Shown here piece by piece: positions 1 through 11,447 of a DNA stretch of 64,000 nt. The stretch is taken from the NCBI RefSeq assembly GCF_000485595.1, contig NW_014577134.1, positions 258,764-322,763 on the forward strand, written 5' to 3'. The notes under the pieces were generated by a model. That model was not told where the DNA came from, did not search any database, and worked only from the letters and a program-made list of their open reading frames with translations. The position numbers were made by a program, and so were the translations under genes. Source of the DNA: Priapulus caudatus (Eukaryota > Priapulida > Priapulimorpha > Priapulimorphida > Priapulidae). The stretch's first letter is position 1. Every line of letters starts with the position of its first letter.

Positions 1-839
1 TTTTCATTCTCTCCCTACTCGAATCCTGTTGCTTATAACAACCGGAATCGCATTTCGGAACCATGATAAACGTTGAATAGGCATGTGCGCGATGTTTATT
101 ATGAACAACACTGATTGCTCGTCCTCGACCACTCGCTGCCGCATCTATAGTTGATGATGAGTTTTGAGCATTTCTACTTCTGATCTCGCGGCGTTGTGTA
201 TGTATGTACGCGTGCGTGCGTGAGTGCGTACTACGTGGGTGAGTGCATGCATCATGCTTTCATACCGGCTGGCGTGCGACATTCTTACGCTCACCGTGAT
301 CATCATCTCACAGCATCATCATGCATTTTCGGCGAGCGATTGCGCATCGGAATTAGAGCGAGCGCTGCTTGTGTTTGTTGTCGGTGGGCTTTTTTTTCGC
401 GCGCGCCCGTGCGTGTTTTGCATCGCGTTGAGCATGTTGTTCTTCGGCTGGTGCGCGATTTTTGCACTCGTAACCAGTGTTCATGATCTGTCTCGCGCGC
501 GCAGCGGCGCACTAATCTCGCGACGTCTTTTCAGCGTCTTTCTAAGCCATCGTCATCGTTGTCGCCCTCGCGGCTGCGGCGGCGGTGGCGGTGCTCCCGC
601 GTAGCGTATAGTGGCGGGATGTGATACACCTGTGTGTGCGGTGGTGAGGTTGGTCGCGAGCACGGCTAGCTAGGCGCCCCGTCCCGACGCGCCGCCACTT
701 ATTGCGTTTACGGGCTCTGGGGAATTGCGCGCGGGCGCGGCGATTTTTTGCTTGTAATCTCTAGGCGATTTGTTTATGGATGGGGCCTAATTACATTAGA
801 AATGTGTCTTTGAGAGATCGCGCGCGCGGGCTCCTGGAT

Positions 840-873
840 CGTCTGCCCGTGTATGTACGCGTGCGTCGTGCGT

Positions 874-908
<35 letters not shown>

Positions 909-1135
909 CGAAAGTGCGCGTGCACGCGTGTGCGCGCGTCTTTGCGTGCGTGTGTTCGTGTGTTCGTGTGTGCGGGTGTCTTTGCGCGCGCGCGCGGTGT
1001 GTGGTGTGTGTGTGTGTGTGCGAGCGTGCGTGCGTGCGTGCGTGCGTGTGTGCGTGCGTGCGTGCGTGCGTATGTGCGTGCGTGTTGTGCATGTGTGCGT
1101 GCGTGCGTGCGTGCGTGTTGTGCGTGGTGCGACTC
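840..1135. repeat. Compound GT / GTGC microsatellite
   Basis: An uninterrupted (TG)n run at about 876-906 is followed by interrupted GTGC/GTGT repeats to about 1130. Long Cys/Val/Arg and His/Thr/Ala frames on both strands are low-complexity artefacts of this tract. Confidence 0.95.
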
Positions 1136-3184
1136 AGTGCACGGGCTGAGATTACATGCCGCACGCATCAGCTGGTCGCTGCGTGAAATCACTAATCAAT
1201 TTCACGAAAGTTATTTCATTAAATGATTCCGCGCCAATCCAGTGGAATTGCGGCAATGACAGGGCTTTATTACATTTATAATCAGCAGTAATTAGTTCTA
1301 AGTCATCTCCGCTCTGATAAGCAGCTCGCGTTATCTCTCTGATTGGGGCCGCAGTCGGCATGGATTCCAGCCCTCCAGTCGGCGGGGCCAAAATAATTCC
1401 CAGTGCACTCGAGTCAGATGCTCACTTTTTTCAGGGCGGTTTACTTTCTTTTGTGATGATTTGATCTGCAGTGCAGACAGCCGTCTTGAGATTTCCAGCG
1501 ATGTTGTTTGATGAGTGCTAGCTAGCTGAGGTCTGCACGCTGTTAGATCCGTCCCAGCCTCGAGATTTTTATATTTCAAGAGGAACAAGATTTGAGATGG
1601 GATTGCTCCCCCCGACTGCACGTGATGGATGTAGGTTGCCTGTCTGTCTGCCCATGGGCCAGTATAGATATAGTAGTTGCAGTTGGGTGTCTCGAACACG
1701 ATCTCTGCATTTGCCTTGTCAAGGTCATCGTGGTAAGACGCTACTGAAATGTCACTCTGCTGCCAAGGCGATCAAAGACTCCAGCCAGACTATAGGCGAT
1801 CAAATCTTAAAAGGCAAACAGAAAATGTTTGCAAAGTTAAACTTATATCAATAAAACCTGCTTCTTTGACACGAATTCTGAAATACAGTCTGACAGGAGA
1901 ACTCATCTCACTTGCGGCCGCGCTTCTCTGATAAATGCGTCTGCGAAGATTCTGTTTCTAAACATGACGGGAGGGCCCTAAGTGTTAAATCGTAAGAAAA
2001 TAGTGGGTAACTTCCACGTGCGTTCCGATTTTATAGAGTACTTGTATAGAAAAGCTCGTGTGTTCTACGTATATTAGGCACGCGTGATCGTATAGTGTGA
2101 GCAGGTTCGTCTGTACAACAGATACGTGTGCTATGTGCACTTAAGCCACAGACAGTATAATGCTATAACCACAGAATTACTACGGTTACTCTATTCTTTA
2201 ATAATCAACATCATATTGACAATTACATACAATACATAGGTGGCTACGCAGGCCAACCAGTAAATACGCGTTACAAATGCTACGCAGGTCAACAATGCCT
2301 ACGCAGGCTAACATCTTATACACCAGGCACATACAGACAAGCGACTGGTTTACAAATGCAGTTCATATTTACGAGCGTGGAGTCCTGCAGGTCGCAGGCA
2401 GCAGGCAGGTCCTCATCGAGGGATGTCCGGCGGCGACAGTGACGAGCAGCGAGAGCAGCAGGTGAGAGCAGTGCGGTGCTGACAGCGTCGTAAACTGTCA
2501 GACACGTGGAACTGTCTTCCTTTCTGTCCAATTCGGTCGGTGTTTATGCTTCTGAAGGGATGCGTGGCCCGAGCGTGGTCAAGGCCTTGTGGAAGATGGT
2601 GGTGCAAGACGTGTCGTCATCTCCAACATTTTTATGGGTGACTGAAGTCACTGAAGGTAAGAAGCTGTGGATGCTTCTTGAATCTGGTGTGGGAATCGCG
2701 TCAGTTCGATTCATGTTCTCATAGTTCACATTTGTCGGTGGCATTCGTTGTTTGTTCTTTATCAGTCGGCTTGCGACATCAAGGTGTGATGTCCTTCTAT
2801 AGGTACTAAACTGTCACTCTGTCGTCGTGAGTGATAACTTTTACTCGTGTTCCAGTGACTCAGTTTCTTTGGATAGCTGGGTGGCGTTCTTCGCTTGTTG
2901 CTTCACTGCTATTTGTCGACTAAAATAACCTATGACGTGATGCTGCTTAAGTTAAACGACCCGTGTCGCTAAGTTCTATACTAGGTTAAATAGTTCGATG
3001 TCTACGTCATTACACTTGTCGTGAAAGCTAGCCGCTAAAGTGCCCCCTACGAGACTATTACACGCGAGCAAAAGGCATGCGAATTTCATTTATTTCAGAC
3101 GCCGTTTGACGTGCACATCTTCTAGCGGCCCGGGTAAAACGCTGTATATATCAGAACAGTGTAAAGACGCGAGAGATGTTTGTT

Positions 3185-3331
3185 AGCGTACGTGCGTGCG
3201 TGTGTGCGTGCGTGGGTGCGTGCGTGCGTGCGTGCGTGGGTGCGTGCGTGCGTGGTGGGCGTGCGTGCGTTGCGTGCGTGGGTGCGTGCGTGCGTGCGTG
3301 CGTGCGTGCGTGGTGCGTGCGTGCGTGCGGG
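3185..3331. repeat. GTGC tetranucleotide array
   Basis: Tandem GTGC with GTGG variants over about 145 bp. It creates spurious Arg/Ala/Cys/Val frames. Confidence 0.95.
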
Positions 3332-3672
3332 CGGAATGGTGCCGACTGCCGGGAGAGCCTGCAGATGTGCGCTATACGGGTATGGGTGGGTGTCGGCGTG
3401 TGTAAGGTGAGTTGTGGGAGGTCCGTGGTAATGAAACTGAAGCTATGTTTTATTGAAACATAAATCTGGCCCGCTCAGGCATCCATCCCGCATGCACGCT
3501 ACCCGCATCTATCCCATTGCCCCTGTTGGACGGCCCGATTTTTGACCCGTGTTTACACACGCATTTGGAGTGATGATTGATAATTTTGTTACTTAGTAGT
3601 AATAAATAAATAAATAAACAAATGAGTAATTATATTCGCGTTTACGTGTGCGTGCATGCGTGCTTGACTGGG

Positions 3673-3675
<3 letters not shown>

Positions 3676-3713
<38 letters not shown>

Positions 3714-3723
3714 CGTGTGTGTG

Positions 3724-3771
<48 letters not shown>

Positions 3772-3790
3772 TGTGTGTGCGTGTGTGTGA
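3676..3790. repeat. (GT)n followed by (GTGC)n microsatellite
   Basis: About 35 bp of GT repeat runs into about 50 bp of GTGC repeat, then GT again. It is the same compound type as the other arrays in the window. Confidence 0.95.
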
Positions 3791-4890
3791 AATACATATA
3801 CAAATTTCCAATTTGTATATGCATAAAATTATTATATGAGAATAAATTATAGCAGCAGTATCGGTGACGCGGTTATGATATCAAAAGCGATAAGAAAAAT
3901 TGCTACATCTAACGTTTCATAATCTGCGGCGCGAGCTGCGAATATATTGATAAGCTCATAATGACAGCCGAATCAGCGCATCGCGATGGCGTCATTAAAA
4001 ACTAATCGATTATCTCTCGTCGAGTGTGAGACTAATTGCGTCTGAGTGTAGCAGCACTATGTGTAACGCTGAGACGCTTTATGTGAGAAGGCTCTCACAA
4101 TGACGGGCTCTGTAAACCGCATTCAGTCGGGCCCGAAGAACTCGTCTGACGACTTCAGATCGTTGCATTAAAAATTTACATCATGATTTTGACCCACTTC
4201 AGAAAAGTTTTCCGTAAATGGGCAACCGACCGCGTCCAAGCAATTTTTATCAGGCGTGTCATCAGAATGTATCACCTGGCTGCTAGGTGATGTGGTGGGC
4301 CCCCAAGAGAACTGTATCTCAGGTTGGATTTCAACAGGGTTTGTCTCCCTTATAGTCACGCATCACGTAGATGGCAGAAAGGACAGTAGCCCGCATGAAA
4401 TTGAATTTGTTAGTATGCATGCACGGCTGTAGCACTTTGCGACTAACATCGAAAGTGGATATATGTAATAACAAAAGAGGGTGGGAATCGGAACATGTGT
4501 TAAAATGTGGAAATAAACGAGTGATATAGATAATTACGAGCCGGTCGAGCCGCGCAGAGACGTGGGAAAAGACGGTAATCACGCTATAGCGGGATCTAAG
4601 TGTGCACGTTGTAAGACGGCTAGTGCGGACGCGAGTGTGGTGGGCATGCTTTTATGTGGCCCGTAATAATAGCCAGTCGGTCGTACGTCAGCGAGCTAGA
4701 CGATATTTTTCGATATCGGTGCGTCGCGTACTCTCTGTCTGCGGTGCATGGTCAAAGCCGGGCTTGTGAGCGCTGTATACATAACGTGTCCGTGCCGCTG
4801 CTAGCTGCCGTTAAACGTTGAATTGCTCACAGGCATTGCGAAGTGAATGTTCTAGCAGACAATGAGTTGCGGGAACCGTGACATCGCCTG

Positions 4891-4956
4891 ACGCGAGAGA
4901 GAGAGAGAGGGGGGAATGTGAGAGAGATAAAGAGAGAGAGAGAGAGGGAGGGAGAA
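4891..4956. repeat. GA-rich microsatellite
   Basis: Interrupted (GA)n with G runs between about 4891 and 4956. Confidence 0.85.
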
Positions 4957-5689
4957 GGGAATAGTCGCGAGAAAATTAGTGATTCATGCGGCATGGAAAA
5001 AAATATTATCCATAGATATGAAAAATCAACATATAGTATGTGGCGCGGGGGTGAGGGTTTAATGAAGAAGGTTCTGTCTTGCGGAAAATATATCGTAGAA
5101 CGGCGAAGTGCGTAATTTCACGCGCGATGGACGTCTTAATATTTACATACATTACCGAATAAACAATACACCTGCATTCGTTAACAAGGTGTGGATTGAG
5201 TGAAAATTCACGATACGTGAGTTGACTGTAAGCATTCGCCGAGCGGTGGCGAGGGACGGACATGTGGCTGATTCTGCAGCTACATGAAAAAAGCGCCGTA
5301 GATGTAGGCGTCTTGAGATGCAAACTGTACCGGAGCATGTGTCTGCGAGAGTTGATACAGCACGTGATTGCAATTGACTCACGAGGAAATAGGTTTCACG
5401 TGTTGAATTGCCATTAAAATTATAAATGTATTTTTATTGAGCTGAAAGTGCTATAAAAAAGTCGACGTAAATTGCCCATATAAAAGACTTTTCGCGAGTC
5501 AGTTTGTGTGAATTATAATCGTTGGTGTCGAGATTGTCAGCGTTGCTTGAGCTTTTTTCTGTGTCGTAATAGAACATAATGAGGTGAATCTTTGTAAATA
5601 TGTGGCCAGTGTGAGATTTCCGCGTTGGCGCGAAGATGTGCTAAGGGCTAACGCCTCACGTTTTCGCTTTTGTTTTGCAGCCCCAGAAT

Positions 5690-5738
5690 ATGAGTGTGTC
5701 CGCAGCGGAGGAGGTGCACAGGAGTCAGCTACAGAAAG
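5690..5738 (+). CDS. rn/sqz-like: Exon 1 (first coding exon seen), zinc-finger transcription factor
   Basis: The acceptor is a pyrimidine-rich tract ending TTTTGCAG at 5680 and the donor is AAAG|GTACGT at 5738/5739. The exon therefore starts at 5681 and an ATG sits at 5690 with A at -3, a reasonable start context. It encodes MSVSAAEEVHRSQLQK plus one base. That base (G) joins TT of the next exon to give valine and keeps the downstream frame, which supports the link. The frame is open upstream to the splice acceptor (residues P-Q-N before the Met), so translation could instead enter from an unseen upstream exon, with this Met internal. The 23.4 kb distance to the next exon and the lack of a recognised domain make this the weakest part of the model. 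An unrelated or alternative exon is possible. Confidence 0.55.
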
Positions 5739-5802
5739 GTACGTTCTGTTTTCGCTTCCGCTTTCTCCCCCTCTCACTGTCGCTCGCTTTCCCTCTGGCT
5801 TT

Positions 5803-5985
5803 CTTTACCCCTCTCTCTCTATATATATATATATCTTTCACTGTCTCTTTCTCTCAATCGATCTCTCGCTCTCTCTCTTTCAATCTCCTCTAGGTCTCTC
5901 TATCTCTCCCTAGCTGTGTCCTCTCTAACCCCCACCTTCCCACCCCCTCTCTCTGTTTCTCGCTCTCTCTCTCTCTTTCGTCACT
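5803..5985. repeat. CT-rich microsatellite after the exon 1 donor
   Basis: A pyrimidine-rich tract of CT repeats with a short (TA)n run at about 5820-5834, starting about 65 bp after the exon 1 donor. Confidence 0.85.
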
Positions 5986-6359
5986 CATATAGATGTATCG
6001 CGATCCATTCAGTTTCGCCTTACCCGCACATCCGAATGGGTGGTTGCGAGTCGATCGTGAATGGGTTAGGCATCATTCAGCGATGTACACCAGCCTGGGC
6101 GCGACCTATGCAGGTCTTATTCCACGTTATTATAGTAGTCGTTAAGAATACGGGGTCTCGGTTGGTGGTTGAATCTAGTCCCGCGTGTGTCAACGTGTCA
6201 CAAAGCTGCGCGACTAACTGATTGAGGACAGCCCGCCCGGCGGACAGTCACAGACATCGGGTAAGGTCGAGGAAAGGTTTGAATCACGTGTGTGGAAATC
6301 AGGCGGCTGTGCCACAAAGGTGCAACAAGGCGAAGATACTGCGTTCTAACGAGGATGTG

Positions 6360-6360
<1 letters not shown>

Positions 6361-6436
<76 letters not shown>

Positions 6437-6521
6437 NNNNNNNNNNNNNNNGTGTGTGCATAGTGTGTGCGTGCGTGCGTGCGTCCGTGCGTCCGTGCGT
6501 GTGCGTGCGTGCGTGCGTGCG
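6361..6521. repeat. (GT)n microsatellite interrupted by an assembly gap
   Basis: About 75 bp of GT repeat, then 15 N (6437-6451), then GT/GTGC/GTCC repeats. The gap lies inside the array, so the true array length is unknown. Confidence 0.95.
6437..6451. other. Assembly gap (15 N)
   Basis: Run of N within a GT microsatellite. Confidence 1.
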
Positions 6522-8727
6522 TGTTTCACTGTGTGTTCCCAGAGGGCCCCACGCGACACGGTGATCGCACGTCCCGATCGCACAAAAGACGCGACGTTTG
6601 AGTGTGTGCGAGTGCGCGGTGCGCATTCGCTCGTCGCGACATTACGGGCGGCTGGTGCCGTCGCGTATGGATTTACCGTACCCTCGCTACGGCGAGTTGC
6701 TATGTGGATCCAATGAAAGGGCAGCTTGTTTTTGGTCAATAGTCATGTCTCGCGAGAATCATTGACATGCATTTAGAAATGGCCGCCCGACGCTCCAGCC
6801 TCGATGCATTACGCTGTGCTTTCGATTTTACCGTGACATTTAAAAGCTACGGACACACGGCATTTATGCTCGCGTAGATTATTCGATACCTGTTTCTCCC
6901 AACTGAGATAGAAATGGCCAGGTGGTTAGGTACCCATGCATCATTCGCGTAGCAGCTTACATGCGGAGTACGCGCCCACAAAAGCCAGCGAATACGTGTT
7001 TTTTTTTGTTTCATCATGTTAATGTAATTCAACTCTTATTCGTCAGGAGTCATTCTGGTAATCTCTAGAGCTTGATTGTGCATTGACCGTGCATGCATAA
7101 TGGCAGAGCTTATTCGGCAAAGCACTTTATGATTTTTTATCTGATTTTAAACAATTTTAACCTAGGTTTTTTACTGCATCAGACAAAATGGTTTGCTCTG
7201 TCAAATTATCATTTAGTGCGACTACAAATGTGGTGTCACGACCAGCAGTAGGAAGCCCACTTCAATCAGCGTGCACACGACGCTTGCTTTTATCCGGCAT
7301 TGTGAAATGACAATAATTATTTTGGCATATTTCCCATTTGAATGCATTTAACGCTATTCAAGCACTAGTTGATATGCAACTAAATTCACGATGTGAACCT
7401 GGTCATGCGCATGCGCACGCCGCTGAGTAAAGGGAGGGACGTCGCTAGGTGTAGTTATCTCCCTCGATGAAGACTCGCGAATTTAGGCGTGTCATCGTCT
7501 CTTCTTATAGAGGATATCCATGTTTACTTATTTATCATGGCACCTCGTTTGGTGGTGCCTCTATTGATTAAAATTCGACGTGAAACCTATCCGTGGAATC
7601 GGGTCTTTAGAATTCGAGAACAAAAAAAGAAGAGAACTGTCGTTGTGTGTCAGCGCTATAAATAAATGAGCAGATGCTGGCTGCTACGAGCAGAATAGCT
7701 GGTAACGTTTGATAAATAGAGCAGCTGGAACATGAGCCAAAATGAAGAGCTGGTGACATTTGATAAGTAGACGCGATCGCTTTCAGCTATGATACAACGT
7801 GTAGACTCCACGCATTTGCAATGAACCATATAGTACTGTTATCCTGTTCCTTACCAGAAGCGTTTCTAGGATCACGTTCACAACCTAAATACCTGTCATT
7901 TGATGCATTCCTTGATGAAAATGACTCAGTTCCATTTATGGCTGTAACTGAGACTTCTAATTGCGTTACCATTTAGGTGCGCCAGTGTAGCCTACATAAA
8001 TAACGAACGTTACTCGCCAACATTACTGCCAGTTGCATACTCTGCACTCGCAAATCGATAGATATTTATCAGTTAGTTGTTAATATGTGATACATAATCT
8101 TATCCCTCGTAGGTGCCTAGATGGCACATAAGGCAGTGACAAGAGATCTCCAACGTCGTCGGTCCGCTGCTACTGGCTTCAGCCAGTCTCACCGATTCAT
8201 AACGCATAATTATTATATATAAAACCCCTATATTTTCCCAACGCTATAAACATCTTACAATTTTCGGATATACACATACTATTCTATTTGCGTAGCTTTA
8301 CCGCATGTTGTAATTTTTTACGAATTCGTAATGGCTGTTGATAGTGTATAACTAATTATTCAACAGCATAATAATCGCAGTTTGTTATTAAGTGTGCTGT
8401 TTGTTCCAGCCTGTCATTCTCCCAGTTGTCGTACACTTTATGATATGCTACGTGTAACGTGTGGTATGAGACTACATTGAACGAGGGATGTGTACCCCAT
8501 CATCAACACAGTCTCAAATTAAAGATGTACCGTCAGATGGGAATTTGAAAATAGTTGATGTTTACTAAAAGATACCATAATTCAACAAACTTTTGGTTGT
8601 GTTGCGGAAATTCTTGTACCGAAATGTCCGGCACCCATTTTTAGGCATATCTATGGAAGCCTGGTACAGAATTGGAAAAACAACAACAAACATGCCCGAA
8701 ATTGTTCGTGTTTGCTACGACAAAAAG

Positions 8728-8757
8728 CGGAACGGCGGAACGACGGAACGACGGAAC
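8728..8757. repeat. Short 9-bp tandem repeat (GGAACGACG-like)
   Basis: About three copies of a 9-bp unit within AT-moderate DNA, followed at 8767-8830 by GATCT/ATCAT simple repeats. Confidence 0.7.
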
Positions 8758-10817
8758 CACAGCTCTGATCGTATTCTTTGATCTGATCTGATCATGACCT
8801 ATCATATCATATCATATCTATGATCTATGAGTATGACTAGTCAAACGAAGCCTGTAGAATGTTACAGACTATACAAACAATAGTACTCTGAGAGTAAGTT
8901 CAAACTGCTTCACCTCTAGCGCTCAAGATAGGGCTATAAAAGTTTCGATTTGTCTTATGATATCTCAAAATGAAAATGACTATGGTGTCTATATTACGAA
9001 ATAGATTTGTATCAGAAATGTGCTACATGCATGCTAAGGTCAAGCGTAATGCTTAGTCAAACGTAGATAATAAATTTATAACTATATGTCAATATGTCTT
9101 CTACTACCAGAGTGAAAACAAACAAACAAACTCTTGGTCTTTGGGGAGGGCCACTGCTCAGTGCAGTCATTGTAGTATTATCAATAGTAGTAGTAGAAGT
9201 AGCAGCAGCAGGATCAGGGAGCTTTGTTGTGTCGTGGCACTTGTATACACATTACATTCACAGTGAAGCCAATAAATCAACATCTGTGTATTTTCTACTG
9301 TATGCGTGTAGGAAGGGTCGTAAATGTTCAAAAGCTATCGTCAATGTAGACTGCGAAACTATCTAAGCTTATTTTCGTTGCGCCTTATTAGCTATTGTGC
9401 CGCGTTTGTAAACTGATGTACGGCCTTAAAATCGTGTTTATTGCCACGCAGCTTTTTACAGAACATAACCTTATCTGAAGGAGATGATATGTTGCGTGGA
9501 AGATCGTGGTTGAATGTAGAAAAAGTTGTTTTTAGTCAATAGTCGGCCACGCGCCGTAATCGTTCTTTGGTATCGCAATAGACTGGCACAAGATGCTCAG
9601 ATATGCGTTAATGAAGATAAATGGTCTGACGCTGCCAAAGAACCTTTTTCATGCATAGGTTAGGTTGCAGTCTTCCGGGCTACGCGTTAAAAACAATTAG
9701 TGAATGAAATGTATGTTTCAGAGAACATCGCGTTTCTTTTGTTAATTTTAAAATTCTCACAAATGTTTTGACATGCTATAGTGATAGTCTCTATATAGTA
9801 TCTATGTGCATTACGCGCGCGCGTGTGTACGTGCAACTGTGCGTGTTTATTTTGTGCGTGCTGCGTTTCTTTAGTACCCTTGAACGTCTGTTGACATGCT
9901 CCATGTTGGCACGACCCCCGATGAATTTGAGAAATTTTGAATGCCACTTGTGCAATGCTCGAAATAGATCCGCTGTATTCCGCGGCCGTTTCTCAGGGCA
10001 TTATTTTTGTTGTGTCTCTGGATCGGTTAACCGATGGCGCTGCTAATCAAAAGCAGGTCACAGTGTTATGCGAAGTTTAAAATGTGGAAGTTTAAAGTTT
10101 CAGGGTTTCCCACTACTTCGAACTTTTCTGATGTCCTTAGCCCACAGTAATGAGAACCAGATTTTTGCGAGCGCCTGCGAGCGAGCGTGTTGATAAAATG
10201 TACGTAGGTTTTGAGTGTCATTTGGTAAATCCGTCTTTCAACACGTTATTGGTCATAGGGAAAAATCGGACGGTTCGTAAAAATTACATGCGCGCATTTT
10301 TTCATTCATATCAACTGCACACAAAAATGTGATAACTTCTCTGCGCCAAAGTGGCCCTTTATCGCCTGTAAAGCAGTGAAATTCTGGTCGTAAAATGCCC
10401 GAGTTATTTTTCAAAATGGGTCCTTTATCGCATTTTAATTACTGAGACATTTGATGGGCATCCGAAGCAGCAGTGGGGCATTTTTGCGTCATTTATGAAA
10501 GTTTAATAATTGAATATTTATGACAGCATGCCATCACTGTCATTAGCCGCGTGCGCCGAGCGGCTATGAACATCATGTCATGTCGCATTTGAAAGCCCGC
10601 GTCGAAATCCATGCAAAAGTTGTCGAGCATCCGCATGAATTTTACATGCATCCTGGGTATTCATCTGCTCGATAACTTATGGTTATGGTTAAATCACAGC
10701 GTCTGATAACCTGATAATCTGGTTTAATCAGCCGCGTATTCAGCTACTAGTCGTTCTCTGACGGGTTTCCCCAGCAGTGCCCAGTGTACAGAAGCTGCAC
10801 GTTACTGTCACCGGTGC

Positions 10818-10872
10818 TGACGACGACGACGACGATGACGATGGCGACGACGATGGCGATGGCGGCGTCGGC
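10818..10872. repeat. GAC/GAT trinucleotide tract
   Basis: About 55 bp of GAC repeats drifting to GATGGC. Confidence 0.85.
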
Positions 10873-11382
10873 TGACGTGCGAATCCTCGGTGGCACCATC
10901 TGTTGTGCAAAGTCAGAGCTCGCTGGAAACGGGGAATAATCTCGTTTTAAAATTCCGCTTTCGCTTGCTATGCTACTTAGCAGCGGGTTCGTGTGTCTCC
11001 GTGTTCGTCTGAGGCATCTTCCTCAGCGGAAGTCGCAATGATTAATGAAAATTAGACTGATGTTAAACCTGCACATGTGACCCGCACGAATGACAGATGA
11101 TACGGTTATAAATCGATGAGCGGCGACTATATTTGTCAATTCGGAATTTTCGAATCGTATAGTCGGACAGTAGGGTGGTGTGTAGATAGCATTGCAGAAG
11201 TGGTCCGGTTTAAAAGCGGTTCGACTGTGCGTGGAGATGTTTACGGGTTTGTCTATACATGCGAGTTGTGGATAGGAAAATAACGGAATGTTTTCACAAT
11301 GGCAGCAATTCTTGCCATTTTTCTCAGTACAACTACATCCTAACAGTTATATATATGTACATATCATCGTAATACATTACAA

Positions 11383-11447
11383 CAGGGGTTAATAATGACA
11401 AAAATGTGTCAATGATAAAAACAAAAATTTGTCATTATTAACCCCTG
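11383..11447. repeat. Short perfect inverted repeat (hairpin)
   Basis: A 20-bp arm CAGGGGTTAATAATGACAAA at 11383-11402 is matched by its exact reverse complement ending at 11447, around a spacer of about 25 bp. It could be a miniature inverted-repeat element or a hairpin RNA source; a bare perfect arm fits the former better. Confidence 0.8.

Larger units (their letters stand above)
1..5680. other. Upstream region without recognised gene
   Basis: This is either the intergenic region 5' of the gene or an intron downstream of an unseen first exon; the splice acceptor just before 5681 favours an upstream exon somewhere. Positions 480-780 are CpG-rich. Several GT/GTGC arrays are listed separately. 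Open frames of 60-150 codons here mostly come from those arrays or look random. No TATA box, initiator or coding exon could be supported. Positions 2241-2313 carry three spaced copies of a CTACGCAGGYCAAC-like 14-mer. Confidence 0.6.

Noticed and set aside
780-1226. Cys/Val/Arg-rich frames
   Set aside because: Translation of a GT/GTGC microsatellite.
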